Origin: Pseudideonella sakaiensis
GTDB lineage: Bacteria; Pseudomonadota; Gammaproteobacteria; Burkholderiales; Burkholderiaceae_C
DNA length: 64,000 nucleotides
Direction of reading: 5' to 3'
NCBI RefSeq assembly: GCF_001293525.1
Contig: NZ_BBYR01000008.1
Coordinates: 48,739-112,738 of the forward strand
The notes beneath the pieces are model-generated. The model was not told the origin of the DNA. It made no database searches and was given only the letters and a program-made list of their open reading frames with translations. Both the position numbers and the translations under genes were made by a program. The stretch's first letter is position 1. Every line of letters begins with the position of its first letter. This document shows, in pieces, positions 29,053 through 37,281 of the stretch.

Positions 29053-29901
29053 TTACTCCGCCGTGGGCTCCTCGGCCACCGGCACCAGCAGGATCGAGTC
29101 GCCCGGCTGCAGCGTCAGCGCCTCGCCATCCGCGGGCACCCAGAGCACGACGGCATCGTCCTCGGCACCCAGCGCGGCGATGGCCTGCGCGTCGGCCGCC
29201 GCCTGGGCGTCGGCCGCGGCCTGGACCTCGGCGGCGGCGCGGGCCGCCTCGGCCTCGAGCGCCAGCTGGCCGGCCTGCGGCACGCCCGCGATGGCCTGGT
29301 TCGGCAGGTTGCCGAACTTGGTGTCGCCGATGTCACCGCTCAGTTCGCCGCGGGCGTCCAGCGCACCGCTGGCCCGCGCGGCCATCAGCTCGTCCAGCAC
29401 CTGCTGGCGGGTCAGCGGGCCGCGCGCATCGGCCGACACCACGTCCGGCGAGTTGTCCAGCGCCGGCGAGCTCATCGTCGCATCGGCCAGCGGGGCCGAC
29501 AGGGTCTCGTAGCCCGGGCGCACGGTCACCGCATTCGACGGCGCGGCGGCATACTGCTGCGCGGAGTCGACGCCGTTGGCGGCATCGACGTAGCCATAGG
29601 CTTCACCGCGCAGCGCCGGCGAGTCCTCGGTGCCGAACACCTTGGGCTCGAAGCGTTCCGGCTCGGCCGGGATGCCGTTCTCGTACAGCGAGTTGGTGCC
29701 GGGCGGCACCGTGCCGTACGCCTCGCCGGCGGTCGCGGCGCTGCCGTGCTCGACATGGCGGACGGCCTGGGCTTCGGCCATCACGTCGGCGCGCGTGCCC
29801 GGCGCAGACGCGTCGGCGAAGCCGGTGGGCGACGCGACGGCGACACCGCCGAAGGCGGCGAGAACGGCGGCAGCGATCAGGTGACGGGAGGTCTTCTTCA
29901 T
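29053..29901 (-). CDS. Exported protein with DUF4148-like motifs, unknown function
   Basis: 282 aa. Residues 1-24 are a signal peptide (M-K-K-T-S-R-H-L-I then V-A-V-A-S), so it is periplasmic or secreted. Two segments recall the DUF4148 helix motif common in Burkholderiales: T-R-A-D-V-M-A-E-A-Q-A (about 37) and T-R-Q-Q-V-L-D-E-L-M-A-A-R-A-S (about 172). Residues about 218-250 are an Ala-rich helix with repeated A-A-A-D-A-Q. The middle holds two G-E-A-Y-G motifs. The end (V-L-W-V-P to E-E-P-T-A-E) is acidic. GGAAAGCTCCCC lies before the ATG. No enzyme motif is seen. Confidence 0.75.
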   Translation of the reverse strand: MKKTSRHLIAAAVLAAFGGVAVASPTGFADASAPGTRADVMAEAQAVRHVEHGSAATAGEAYGTVPPGTNSLYENGIPAEPERFEPKVFGTEDSPALRGEAYGYVDAANGVDSAQQYAAAPSNAVTVRPGYETLSAPLADATMSSPALDNSPDVVSADARGPLTRQQVLDELMAARASGALDARGELSGDIGDTKFGNLPNQAIAGVPQAGQLALEAEAARAAAEVQAAADAQAAADAQAIAALGAEDDAVVLWVPADGEALTLQPGDSILLVPVAEEPTAE

Positions 29902-30209
29902 GGGGAGCTTTCCTTTCTCGGACCCGCGGTCCGTGGGTGGAACACAACCCGGGCGCCCGGAGGCGACCGGCCCCACAGCAACATGGTGCGGCGTCCGGCG
30001 GACCCCGCGCTACTGCGGCCGAGGCGGCGGGCCGGGGACCGTTCTGGTCCGTGGCCTGTCGGGACCGCCTCGATGGGATCCACTGTAGGCAGCGCCCGCG
30101 CCGGCCCCGATCGGCCGAGGCCGTCCTGCCCTGTAGGACGCAGGCGCGGTCCGGCGTGGTCGCCCGCCGCCCCGCGCGACGCGCCCGCGCCGCGGGCCCG
30201 GGCCGTCTA
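29902..30209. other. Promoter region of the DUF4148-like gene with two CCTACAG copies
   Basis: 308 bp between rnhA and the exported-protein gene, both minus strand. The heptamer CCTACAG occurs twice on the minus strand, at 30089-30083 and 30137-30131, 48 bp apart. The first includes TACAGT, usable as a -10. The second is part of the inverted repeat GTCCT-ACAGGGC-AGGAC (30141-30123 region). No open frame here looks genic. Confidence 0.4.
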
Positions 30210-30680
30210 TCAGGCCGCCGGCGCCGCCGGCGGCGCGCTCCCGCGCTTCAGGCGCAGCGCCTGGTTGGCGAGCCCGTCGGCCCGCTCGTTGTAGACATCG
30301 CCGGCGTGTCCGCGCACCCACTGCGGGCGCACGCGGCGCGCATCGGCCAGCGCGAACAGCGTCTTCCACAGCCCCTGGTTGGCGACCGGCTCGCCCTTCG
30401 AGTTCCGGAAGCCGCGCCGCTCCCAGCCGCTGCGCCATTCCGACAGGCCCTTGACCACGTACTGGCTGTCGCTGAACAGCTCGACGGCCGCGCCGGCGGG
30501 CACGCGGCGCAGGCCCTCGATCGCGGCGGTCAGCTCGGCGATCTGGTTGGTCCCGGGACCGATGAAGCCGAAGTGGTCGCTGAGCCCGGCGCCCTCCGGC
30601 GCGATCAGCACCACGCCCCAGCCCGAGGGGCCGGGATTCGACGGGGCACAGGCGCCGTCGGCATACACGATCCAGGTCAT
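30210..30680 (-). CDS. rnhA: Ribonuclease HI
   Basis: 156 aa; degrades the RNA strand of RNA-DNA hybrids. The active-site acids are present: D8 in V-Y-A-D-G-A-C, Glu in Q-I-A-E-L-T-A, Asp in F-S-D-S-Q-Y-V, and the last in V-R-G-H-A-G-D-V-Y-N-E-R-A-D. The glycine loop reads A-C-A-P-S-N-P-G-P-S-G-W-G, two residues longer than the usual C-x-G-N-P-G. The C-terminal 15 residues are Ala/Pro-rich. AAGGA lies about 10 nt before the ATG at 30680. Methyltransferase and gloB follow upstream, the same neighbourhood as in E. coli (gloB, yafS, rnhA). Confidence 0.94.
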   Translation of the reverse strand: MTWIVYADGACAPSNPGPSGWGVVLIAPEGAGLSDHFGFIGPGTNQIAELTAAIEGLRRVPAGAAVELFSDSQYVVKGLSEWRSGWERRGFRNSKGEPVANQGLWKTLFALADARRVRPQWVRGHAGDVYNERADGLANQALRLKRGSAPPAAPAA

Positions 30681-30760
30681 CGACCGCAGTCCTTGTCGAA
30701 GTGAACGAGGCGCCGATTGTGGCCGGGCCGGCGGACCCGCGGGCCCGGCCGGCGCGCTCG

Positions 30761-31633
30761 CTAGGGCTCGTGCCGCTGCACGGCCACCGCGGGCGAGGTC
30801 GGGGCGGGGGCCCGCCGTGCCCGCGCCAGGCCGACCAGGCGCATGCCGCGCACGCGCTTGACCGCCACCACCAGGTAGACGGCGCCGAACACCGGCCACC
30901 AGCGTGCGCCGAGCGGCTCGGTCCATGCGCTGCGCGCCAGCCAGCGCTCGGAGCGCAGCGGTGGCCGGTAGCAGCCGAAGCGGCTGACCTCGACCTCGAA
31001 GCTGAGCAGCCGCAGCCAGTCGCGCAGGCGCCGGTAGCCGATGAACTCGCCATCGGTGGGCAGGAAGAGGCCGGCCTCCTGCGGCCGGCGCAGCCGGTTC
31101 CAGCCCCGCCCGGCGTGCTGGCGCAGGCCCCAGAGGCTGAAGGGATTGAATCCGAGGACCACGACCCGGCCCTCCGGCCGCAGCACGCGCTCGACCTCGG
31201 CCAGCGCGAGGTGCGGATCGCGGGCGAGTTCGAGCGCATGCGGCAGCACCACCAGGTCGAGGCTGCCGGCGTCGAAGGGCAAGGCATCGAATTCGCAGCA
31301 GACGTGGCTGCCCGGCCAGCCCGCGTCGTCACCCGCGCCGGTCGGGTCGACGCCGGGTCCGGTGGCGACCGGCACGGCGTGACCGGACGCCGGCGGCGCA
31401 GCGCTGGCAGCGGGCCCGGCCGGCGCGCAGCCCCGGTCGCTTGCGACCCAGCGGTGCGGCATGCGGTTGGCGCGCAGCGCCTGCAGCTGCGGCAAGCCGA
31501 GCTGCAGCGCGTGGAAGCCGAACAGGTCGGCGACGACGGGATCGATCGCCTGGCGCTCCCAGTCCAGCACGTAGCGTCCGGCCGGGGTCGTCAGCCAGTC
31601 GGCCAAACCTATAATCGCAGCCTGCTGCGTCAT
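30761..31633 (-). CDS. SAM-dependent methyltransferase, YafS-like
   Basis: 290 aa. The N-terminal L-A-D-W-L-T-T-P-A-G-R-Y-V-L-D-W-E is typical of YafS-like proteins next to rnhA. The methyltransferase core shows D-L-V-V-L-P-H-A-L-E-L-A-R-D-P and V-L-R-P-E-G-R-V-V-V-L-G-F-N-P. The SAM-binding Gly loop is not obvious because about 35 Pro/Ala/Gly-rich residues (83-117) interrupt the first Rossmann unit. Substrate unknown. The ATG at 31633 overlaps the gloB ATG on the other strand; a TTG at 31606 is the next choice and would free the gloB promoter. Confidence 0.82.
   Translation of the reverse strand: MTQQAAIIGLADWLTTPAGRYVLDWERQAIDPVVADLFGFHALQLGLPQLQALRANRMPHRWVASDRGCAPAGPAASAAPPASGHAVPVATGPGVDPTGAGDDAGWPGSHVCCEFDALPFDAGSLDLVVLPHALELARDPHLALAEVERVLRPEGRVVVLGFNPFSLWGLRQHAGRGWNRLRRPQEAGLFLPTDGEFIGYRRLRDWLRLLSFEVEVSRFGCYRPPLRSERWLARSAWTEPLGARWWPVFGAVYLVVAVKRVRGMRLVGLARARRAPAPTSPAVAVQRHEP
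31610..31615 (+). promoter_or_regulatory. -10 element (TATAAT) for gloB
   Basis: Consensus TATAAT in AACCTATAATCGC, the same 13-mer as before hns. It lies 16 nt before the gloB ATG, giving a leader of about 10 nt. It falls inside the first codons of the divergent methyltransferase gene. No good -35. Confidence 0.55.
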
Positions 31634-32402
31634 GAACCTGGTCGCCCTCCCCGCCTTCACGGACAACTATGTCTGGCTGCTCCACGACGGGCACCAGGGC
31701 ATCGTGGTCGATCCGGGTGACGCGGCGGTCGTCGTCGATGCGCTGAAGGCCCTCGGTCTGGCACTGCGCGGCATTCTAGTGACGCACCACCACGGCGATC
31801 ACGTCGGGGGCCTGTCGGCCCTCGCACCGGTGCTCGACGGCCCGGTCTATGCGCCCGCCACCGAGCGCATCCCCGGCCCGGTCGTGCCGGTGCGCGGCGG
31901 CGAGCGCATCGAGCTGCTCGGCCTGGGCTTCGAGGTGATCGACGTGCCCGGCCACACCGCCGGCCACGTGGCCTACCTGCACCGGCCGGCCGGCGAGGCA
32001 CCGATCCTGTTCTGTGGCGACACGCTGTTCTCCGGCGGCTGCGGCCGCCTGTTCGAGGGCACGCCGGCGCAGATGCACGCGTCGCTGACGACGCTGGCGG
32101 CGCTGCCCGGCGAGACCCGCGTCTGCTGCGCGCACGAATACACGCTGGCCAACCTTCGCTTCGCCGTCGACGTGGAGCCGCGCAACCCCGCGCTGCATGA
32201 CTACGTCGCCCGCTGCCGGTCGCTGCGCGAGCAGGGACGGCCGACGCTGCCCGGCTCGATCGCCACCGAGCGGGCCATCAACCCATTCCTGCGCTGCGCC
32301 GAGCCCGACGTGGTGCAGTCCGCGCTCACGCATGGCGCAGCCAGCCCGGCCCCCGTGGACGTGTTCGCCGCGCTGCGTTCCTGGAAGAACGACCACCGAT
32401 GA
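31632..32402 (+). CDS. gloB: Hydroxyacylglutathione hydrolase (glyoxalase II)
   Basis: 256 aa metallo-beta-lactamase-fold enzyme; hydrolyses S-lactoylglutathione to lactate and glutathione in methylglyoxal detoxification. The start M-N-L-V-A-L-P-A-F-T-D-N-Y-V-W is the family N-terminus, fixing the ATG. The metal motif is T-H-H-H-G-D-H-V-G-G, with further ligands in V-P-G-H-T-A-G-H and C-G-D-T-L-F-S-G-G-C-G-R. The C-terminal C-C-A-H-E-Y-T-L-A-N-L-R-F-A binds glutathione. Its stop overlaps the mltD start (ATGA). Confidence 0.96.
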   Translation: MNLVALPAFTDNYVWLLHDGHQGIVVDPGDAAVVVDALKALGLALRGILVTHHHGDHVGGLSALAPVLDGPVYAPATERIPGPVVPVRGGERIELLGLGFEVIDVPGHTAGHVAYLHRPAGEAPILFCGDTLFSGGCGRLFEGTPAQMHASLTTLAALPGETRVCCAHEYTLANLRFAVDVEPRNPALHDYVARCRSLREQGRPTLPGSIATERAINPFLRCAEPDVVQSALTHGAASPAPVDVFAALRSWKNDHR

Positions 32403-34117
32403 CCCTCCACCCGCTCGCCCGCCCCTTCCACACCGGCGCCTGGGCGCGTCGCTGCGCCGTGCCGCTGGCCCTGCCGCTCGCGCTGGTGCTCGGCGGCTGT
32501 GCGGTCGCCCCGTCGGCACGCCCGCCGGCCACCGAGACCGCCGCACCGAAGCTGGCCCCGCCGGCGGCGGCGACGGCGCCGGCCGCCGCGGCCGCCGTGG
32601 CCGCGCCCGTCCCCGCCGCCCCGGAGGCGCCCGCCGAGCCGCCGGCCCCGCCGCCGGTGGCGACGGACCCGCTGCGCCCCGACGTCCGCATCGACGCCGA
32701 GGACCGCGCGGCCCGCACCGACCTGTGGGAACGCATGCGCAGCGGCTTCGCGATGCCGGAGCTGGAGACCGAGCTGGTGCGCGACAGCGAGCGCTGGTAC
32801 GCCACGCGCCCCGACTACGTGCAGCGCATGACCGAGCGCGGCAGCCGCTACCTGTTCCACATCCTCGAGGAGGTGGAACGGCGCAAGATGCCGACCGAGC
32901 TGGCGCTGCTGCCCTTCATCGAGAGCGCCTTCAATCCGCAGGCGATGTCCTCGGCCAAGGCCTCGGGCATGTGGCAGTTCATCCCGTCGACCGGCCGCTT
33001 CTTCGACCTGAAGCAGAACGTCTTCCGCGACGATCGGCGCGACGTCCTCGCGTCGACCCGGGCCGCGCTCGACTACCTGCAGAAGCTGCACGGCATGTTC
33101 GGCGACTGGCACCTCGCGCTGGCCGCCTACAACTGGGGCGAGGGCAGCGTGCAGCGGGCGATCGCGCGCAACGAGAAGGCCGGCCTGCCGACCGACTACC
33201 TCAGCCTGCGCATGCCCAACGAGACGCAGCAGTACGTGCCCAAGCTGCAGGCGGTGAAGAACATCGTGCGCTCGCCGCAGCGCTACGGGCTCGCGCTGCC
33301 GCCGCTGGAGAACCACCCCTACTTCCTGAGCGTCGGCATCGAGCGCGACATCGACGTCGCGCTGGCCGCCCGCTTCGCGGGCATGGGTGTCGAGGAGTTC
33401 AAGACCCTCAACCCGCAGATGAACAAGCCGGTGATCCTGGCCGCCGGCACGCCGCAGGTCCTGCTGCCCTACGACAACGCCAACGAGTTCGTGCGCCGGC
33501 ATGCCGCCCACCGCGGCCCCTACGCGACCTGGACCGCGTGGACGGCGCCCAAGACCATGCGCACGCGCGAGGTCGCGGCGCTGCACGGCATGAACGAGGT
33601 CGCGCTGCGCGAGCTGAACCGGATCCCGCCGCGGATGCTCGTGAAGGCCGGCTCGACGCTGCTGGTGCCGCGTGGCGTGGCCCGCACCGCCGACGTCTCC
33701 GAGCACGTGGCCGACCACGCGACGATGGCCCTGGCCCCCGACCTGCCGCCGATGCGCCGCATCGCGCTGCGCGCCGGCAAGCGCGGCGAGACCGTGGCCG
33801 GCATCGCGCGCCGCTACAAGGTCAGCGCGACGCAGGTCGCGCAGTGGAACAAGACCTCCCCGCAGGCGAAGTTCCGCGCCGGCCAGACCATCGTGGTGTT
33901 CGTGCCGCAGAAGTCGGGCAGCCGCGTCGCCGCGGCCGCGCGCGAGGCCGGTGCGAAGCGGGGCGGCAAGGGTGCCGCGACGGCGCGCGTGGCCGGCCGC
34001 TCCGGCAAGTCGGCCAAGTCCGCCACGCGGGTGGCGGGCAAGCCCGCCAAGGCCAAGACGCGCGTCGCCCAGCAGCCGAGCCGATCGGCGAACTCGGTGC
34101 GCGCGGTGCGCTACTAG
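32399..34117 (+). CDS. mltD: Membrane-bound lytic murein transglycosylase D, LysM-containing lipoprotein
   Basis: 572 aa. Lipoprotein signal peptide with lipobox L-G-G-C (Cys34), then a Pro/Ala-rich linker to about 95. The SLT catalytic domain (about 150-290) has Glu175 in L-L-P-F-I-E-S-A-F-N-P, then S-G-M-W-Q-F-I-P-S-T-G-R and A-A-Y-N-W-G-E-G. A LysM domain is visible at about 465-510 (R-G-E-T-V-A-G-I-A-R-R-Y, then F-R-A-G-Q-T-I-V-V-F-V-P). The last ~60 residues are Lys/Arg/Ala-rich, unusual for the family. It cleaves peptidoglycan at the outer membrane. Coupled to gloB by a 4-nt overlap, as in E. coli neighbours. Confidence 0.94.
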   Translation: MTLHPLARPFHTGAWARRCAVPLALPLALVLGGCAVAPSARPPATETAAPKLAPPAAATAPAAAAAVAAPVPAAPEAPAEPPAPPPVATDPLRPDVRIDAEDRAARTDLWERMRSGFAMPELETELVRDSERWYATRPDYVQRMTERGSRYLFHILEEVERRKMPTELALLPFIESAFNPQAMSSAKASGMWQFIPSTGRFFDLKQNVFRDDRRDVLASTRAALDYLQKLHGMFGDWHLALAAYNWGEGSVQRAIARNEKAGLPTDYLSLRMPNETQQYVPKLQAVKNIVRSPQRYGLALPPLENHPYFLSVGIERDIDVALAARFAGMGVEEFKTLNPQMNKPVILAAGTPQVLLPYDNANEFVRRHAAHRGPYATWTAWTAPKTMRTREVAALHGMNEVALRELNRIPPRMLVKAGSTLLVPRGVARTADVSEHVADHATMALAPDLPPMRRIALRAGKRGETVAGIARRYKVSATQVAQWNKTSPQAKFRAGQTIVVFVPQKSGSRVAAAAREAGAKRGGKGAATARVAGRSGKSAKSATRVAGKPAKAKTRVAQQPSRSANSVRAVRY

Positions 34118-34211
34118 CCGCTGGGTCGCCGGGTATCCCGGCCGGTCAGGTGAGGGGCACGACCGGAAGCGCCGCGCCTGCCGCGGCCGCGTGTCGGCCA
34201 GGGCGCCGGCC

Positions 34212-34799
34212 TCAGCGCCGGTCGTTCAGGGCCTGCGCGAGGGTCCCGAGATCGACATGCTCGAGCTCGCTGCCGACCGGGACGCCGCGCGCGAGCCGCG
34301 TGCTGCGCACCCCGCGCGCGCGCAGGGCCTCGGCGATCGCATGCGCGGTCGCCTCGCCCTCGGCGGTGAAGCTGGTCGCGACCACCACCTCCACGACCGA
34401 GGCCTCGCCGACCCGCTGCAGCAGCTGGGCCAGGCCGATGTCGCGCACGCCGATGCCATCCAGCGGGCTCAGCCGGCCCATCAGCACGAAGTACAGCCCG
34501 CGGTAGCCGCCGCTGCGCTCGAGCGCGAGCTGGTCGGCCGGGGTCTCGACCACGCACAGCAGCGAGGCGTCGCGCGCAGGGTCACGGCAGGTCGCGCAGA
34601 CCGCGCTCTCGCTGAAGGTGTGGCAGCGCTCGCAGTGGCGCACCCGCTCCACCGCCGCGCGCAGCGCCTGCGCCAGCTCGCCGGCACCCGGCCGGTCGTG
34701 CTGCAGCAGGTGGTAGGCCATGCGCTGGGCCGACTTCAGGCCGACGCCCGGCAGCCGGCGCAAGGCCTCGACCAGCCCGTCCAGTGCCGGCCCGCTCAC
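34212..34799 (-). CDS. recR: Recombination protein RecR
   Basis: 195 aa; works with RecF and RecO to load RecA at gaps. N-terminal helix-hairpin-helix [14 protein letters not shown]; zinc finger [16 protein letters not shown]; Toprim domain with V-V-E-T-P-A-D and the [10 protein letters not shown] motif. GTG start with GGAGG 7 nt upstream. It is downstream of dnaX and ybaB, the usual dnaX-ybaB-recR order. Confidence 0.96.
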   Translation of the reverse strand: MSGPALDGLVEALRRLPGVGLKSAQRMAYHLLQHDRPGAGELAQALRAAVERVRHCERCHTFSESAVCATCRDPARDASLLCVVETPADQLALERSGGYRGLYFVLMGRLSPLDGIGVRDIGLAQLLQRVGEASVVEVVVATSFTAEGEATAHAIAEALRARGVRSTRLARGVPVGSELEHVDLGTLAQALNDRR

Positions 34800-34830
34800 G
34801 AGGCGACCTCCGGCCCGGGCCGCGTCGGCA

Positions 34831-35157
34831 TCAGAACGGGAACTTCATGCCGGGCGGCAGCGGCATGCCGGCCGTCAGCTTGCCCATCTTCTCGGTGCTG
34901 ACCTGCTCGGCGCGGCGCAGGCCGTCGTTGAACGCGGCGGCGACCAGATCTTCCAGCATGTCCTTGTCATCGGCCAGCAGGCTGGGGTCGATCGTGACGC
35001 GCTTCACGTCGTGCTTGCAGGTCATCGTGACCTTCACCAGGCCGGCCCCGGCCTGGCCCTCGACCTCGATGCTCGCGAGTTCTTCCTGCGCCTTGCGCAG
35101 GTTGTCCTGCATGGCCTGGGCCTGCTTCATCAGGCCGGCGAGTTGGTTCTTCATCAT
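34831..35157 (-). CDS. ybaB: YbaB/EbfC nucleoid-associated protein
   Basis: 108 aa. Begins [17 protein letters not shown] and ends with [12 protein letters not shown], both family signatures. Dimeric DNA-binding protein with unclear specific role. GGAGA precedes two consecutive ATG codons (35157 and 35154); either may be used. Between dnaX and recR. Confidence 0.95.
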   Translation of the reverse strand: MMKNQLAGLMKQAQAMQDNLRKAQEELASIEVEGQAGAGLVKVTMTCKHDVKRVTIDPSLLADDKDMLEDLVAAAFNDGLRRAEQVSTEKMGKLTAGMPLPPGMKFPF

Positions 35158-35189
35158 GCGGCGGTCTCCGGGAAAGGGGTGGGAAGGCG

Positions 35190-37220
35190 TCAGCAGGGCT
35201 GGATCGAGCCGGGAACGATGCGGGCCGACTTGAACTGGGCCAGCAGGCGGCGCACGTCCGGGTCCTGGGTGATGGTGTCGACGGCGGCCTGCTGGCGCTG
35301 CTCGCGCTCGGCCTGCAGGCGCAGCGCCGGGGTGTCGACGGTCGGGCCGGGCTCGGTCTCCAGGCGCACCGGCCGCTCGAGCGCAGCCGCGAGCGCCGCC
35401 TGCAGGCGCTCGACGTGCGGCGCGGCGCGCAGCATCTCGCGCTCGACGCGCAGCCGCCAGCGCGGCGGATCGGCCGCCTCGTCGATCGCAACGCACTGGG
35501 CCTGCCAGGCCAGCTCCCTGACGAGGGCGGTGATGGCGCCCCGCTCCGCCAGGCCCAGGGCGAGCGCATGCCAGCGCGCGCCGAGCGGCGTCGGCTGCAG
35601 CCGCGCCGCGGCCGACGCGGGGCGGTCGATCGGGTCGGCGGCGGCCGCAGGCCGCGGCGGCGTCGCGGGCCCGGGCTCGAACGCAGGCGCGCCGGCGTCC
35701 GGCCCCATCCCGGCGCCCGCGTCGTCGGCCTCCGCCGGCGGCGCATCGAGCCAGGGCGGGAGCCCGTCGTCCGCGGCGGCCGGCCGCCCGGCGGCGGGCG
35801 GCGGGGCGGGTGTCGGAAGCGCCACCGGCGCCGACGCGGGGGCCCGCAGCTGCAGCGCCGGCGGCGGGCCGGGCCGCCGTTCCGGCGCCACCGGCGCGTC
35901 CGTCGCCCGGCCCGACGCGGCGGGCGGCCGGGCAGCCGCCGTCGCCTGTGCCGCGGGCGGCAGCGACACGGCGGTGCGTGCCGCCTGCGGCGATTGCAGC
36001 GGCACCGCGGGCCGCCCCGCGGCCGGCCGCTCGGCCGGCGGCGCCCCGGCAGCCGGCTCGGGCAGGCCCGCCGCGGCACCGCCCGGCCGCGCCCCGCGTC
36101 CGGCCGTGCCCCCGGCCTCGCGGCCCGGGCGGAAGGCCAGCATGCGCAGCAGCACCATGGTCAGGCCGCCGTACTCGTCGGGCGCCAGGCCGAGCTCGCC
36201 GCGCCCGTGCAGGCAGAGGCTGTAGAGCAGCGTGGTCTCGTCGGCGCCGAAGCGGCCGGCCAGTCGCCGCGCATCGGAGGCCGCCGGGTCGTCCGCAGCG
36301 GCGGCCTGCGGCACCGCCTGCGCGACGGCCATCGCCTGCAGCAGCTCGGCCAGTTCGTCGAGGGTGCCGGCCGCCGGGAGGCCGAGCTCGCGCAGGCCAT
36401 CGACCCCCGCCAGCAGCCCGGCGCCATCCGCATCGGCCAGGGCCTCGAGCAGGCGCACCGCATGGCGGCGGTCCACCGCGCCGAGCATGCGGCGCACGCC
36501 CTCCTCGTCGAGCTGGCCGGCGCCGTGCGCGATCGCCTGGTCGCACAGCGACAGCGCATCGCGCATCGAGCCCCGGGCGGCGCGGGCGAGCAGGCGCAGC
36601 GCGCCCGGCTCGGCGGCCAGGCCCTCGGCCTCCAGCACCTGCTGCAGGTGGGCCTGCACGGTGTCGACCGCCATCGGGCGCAGGTTGAACTGCAGGCAGC
36701 GCGACAGCACCGTCGGCGGCACCTTCTGCGGGTCGGTGGTCGCGAGCACGAACTTGAGGTAGTCCGGCGGCTCCTCCAGCGTCTTCAGCATCGCGTTGAA
36801 GGCGTGGTTCGACAGCATGTGCACTTCGTCGATCATGTAGACCTTGAAGCGCCCGACCACCGGCTTGTAGACCGCCTGGTCCAGCAGCTGCGAGATCTCC
36901 TCGACGCCGCGGTTCGACGCCGCATCGAGCTCCACGTAATCGACGAAGCGGCCGGCGTCGATGTCGCGGCAGGCCGCGCAGGCATTGCAGGGCGAGGCCG
37001 TGATGCCGCCCTGCCCGTCCGGCCCGGTGCAGTTCAGCGACTTCGCGAGGATGCGCGAGACCGTGGTCTTGCCGACCCCGCGCGTGCCGGTGAACAGATA
37101 GGCATGGTGCAGGCGCTGCTGCGTCAGTGCGTTCGCCAGCGCGCGGACCACGGCCTCCTGGCCGACCATCGCCTCGAAATGGCGGGGCCGGTACTTGCGG
37201 GCCAGGACCAGGTAGGACAT
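35190..37220 (-). CDS. dnaX: DNA polymerase III subunits gamma/tau
   Basis: 676 aa clamp-loader ATPase. Starts [12 protein letters not shown]; Walker [10 protein letters not shown]; zinc module C-N-A-C-A-A-C; D-E-V-H-M-L-S Walker B; the sensor/finger region C-L-Q-F-N-L-R. Domains I-III end near residue 370. A Pro/Ala-rich linker of about 170 residues follows, then the tau-specific C-terminal domain that binds the polymerase (about 540-676). No A-AAA-AAG slippery heptamer is present, so a separate gamma product is not predicted from sequence. TAGAAT lies exactly 6 nt before the ATG. Confidence 0.96.
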   Translation of the reverse strand: MSYLVLARKYRPRHFEAMVGQEAVVRALANALTQQRLHHAYLFTGTRGVGKTTVSRILAKSLNCTGPDGQGGITASPCNACAACRDIDAGRFVDYVELDAASNRGVEEISQLLDQAVYKPVVGRFKVYMIDEVHMLSNHAFNAMLKTLEEPPDYLKFVLATTDPQKVPPTVLSRCLQFNLRPMAVDTVQAHLQQVLEAEGLAAEPGALRLLARAARGSMRDALSLCDQAIAHGAGQLDEEGVRRMLGAVDRRHAVRLLEALADADGAGLLAGVDGLRELGLPAAGTLDELAELLQAMAVAQAVPQAAAADDPAASDARRLAGRFGADETTLLYSLCLHGRGELGLAPDEYGGLTMVLLRMLAFRPGREAGGTAGRGARPGGAAAGLPEPAAGAPPAERPAAGRPAVPLQSPQAARTAVSLPPAAQATAAARPPAASGRATDAPVAPERRPGPPPALQLRAPASAPVALPTPAPPPAAGRPAAADDGLPPWLDAPPAEADDAGAGMGPDAGAPAFEPGPATPPRPAAAADPIDRPASAAARLQPTPLGARWHALALGLAERGAITALVRELAWQAQCVAIDEAADPPRWRLRVEREMLRAAPHVERLQAALAAALERPVRLETEPGPTVDTPALRLQAEREQRQQAAVDTITQDPDVRRLLAQFKSARIVPGSIQPC

Positions 37221-37226
37221 GGATTC

Positions 37227-37246
37227 ATTCTACGAGGCGGGATAAT
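37227..37246. promoter_or_regulatory. Back-to-back -10 elements for dnaX (minus) and the PurM-like gene (plus)
   Basis: Minus strand TAGAAT (37232-37227) is followed by 6 nt and the dnaX ATG, without ribosome site. Plus strand GATAAT (37241-37246) lies 35 nt before the PurM-like ATG. Only 8 bp separate the two hexamers, so their polymerase footprints overlap fully and the promoters should compete. Confidence 0.5.
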
Positions 37247-37281
37247 CCGGCCCCGGCCGATTCGCCGACCCGCTCCCGACC

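Noticed and set aside
35190..37220. Programmed frameshift in dnaX producing gamma
   Set aside because: No A-AAA-AAG heptamer or similar slippery run was found in the domain III-linker region, so only full-length tau is predicted.
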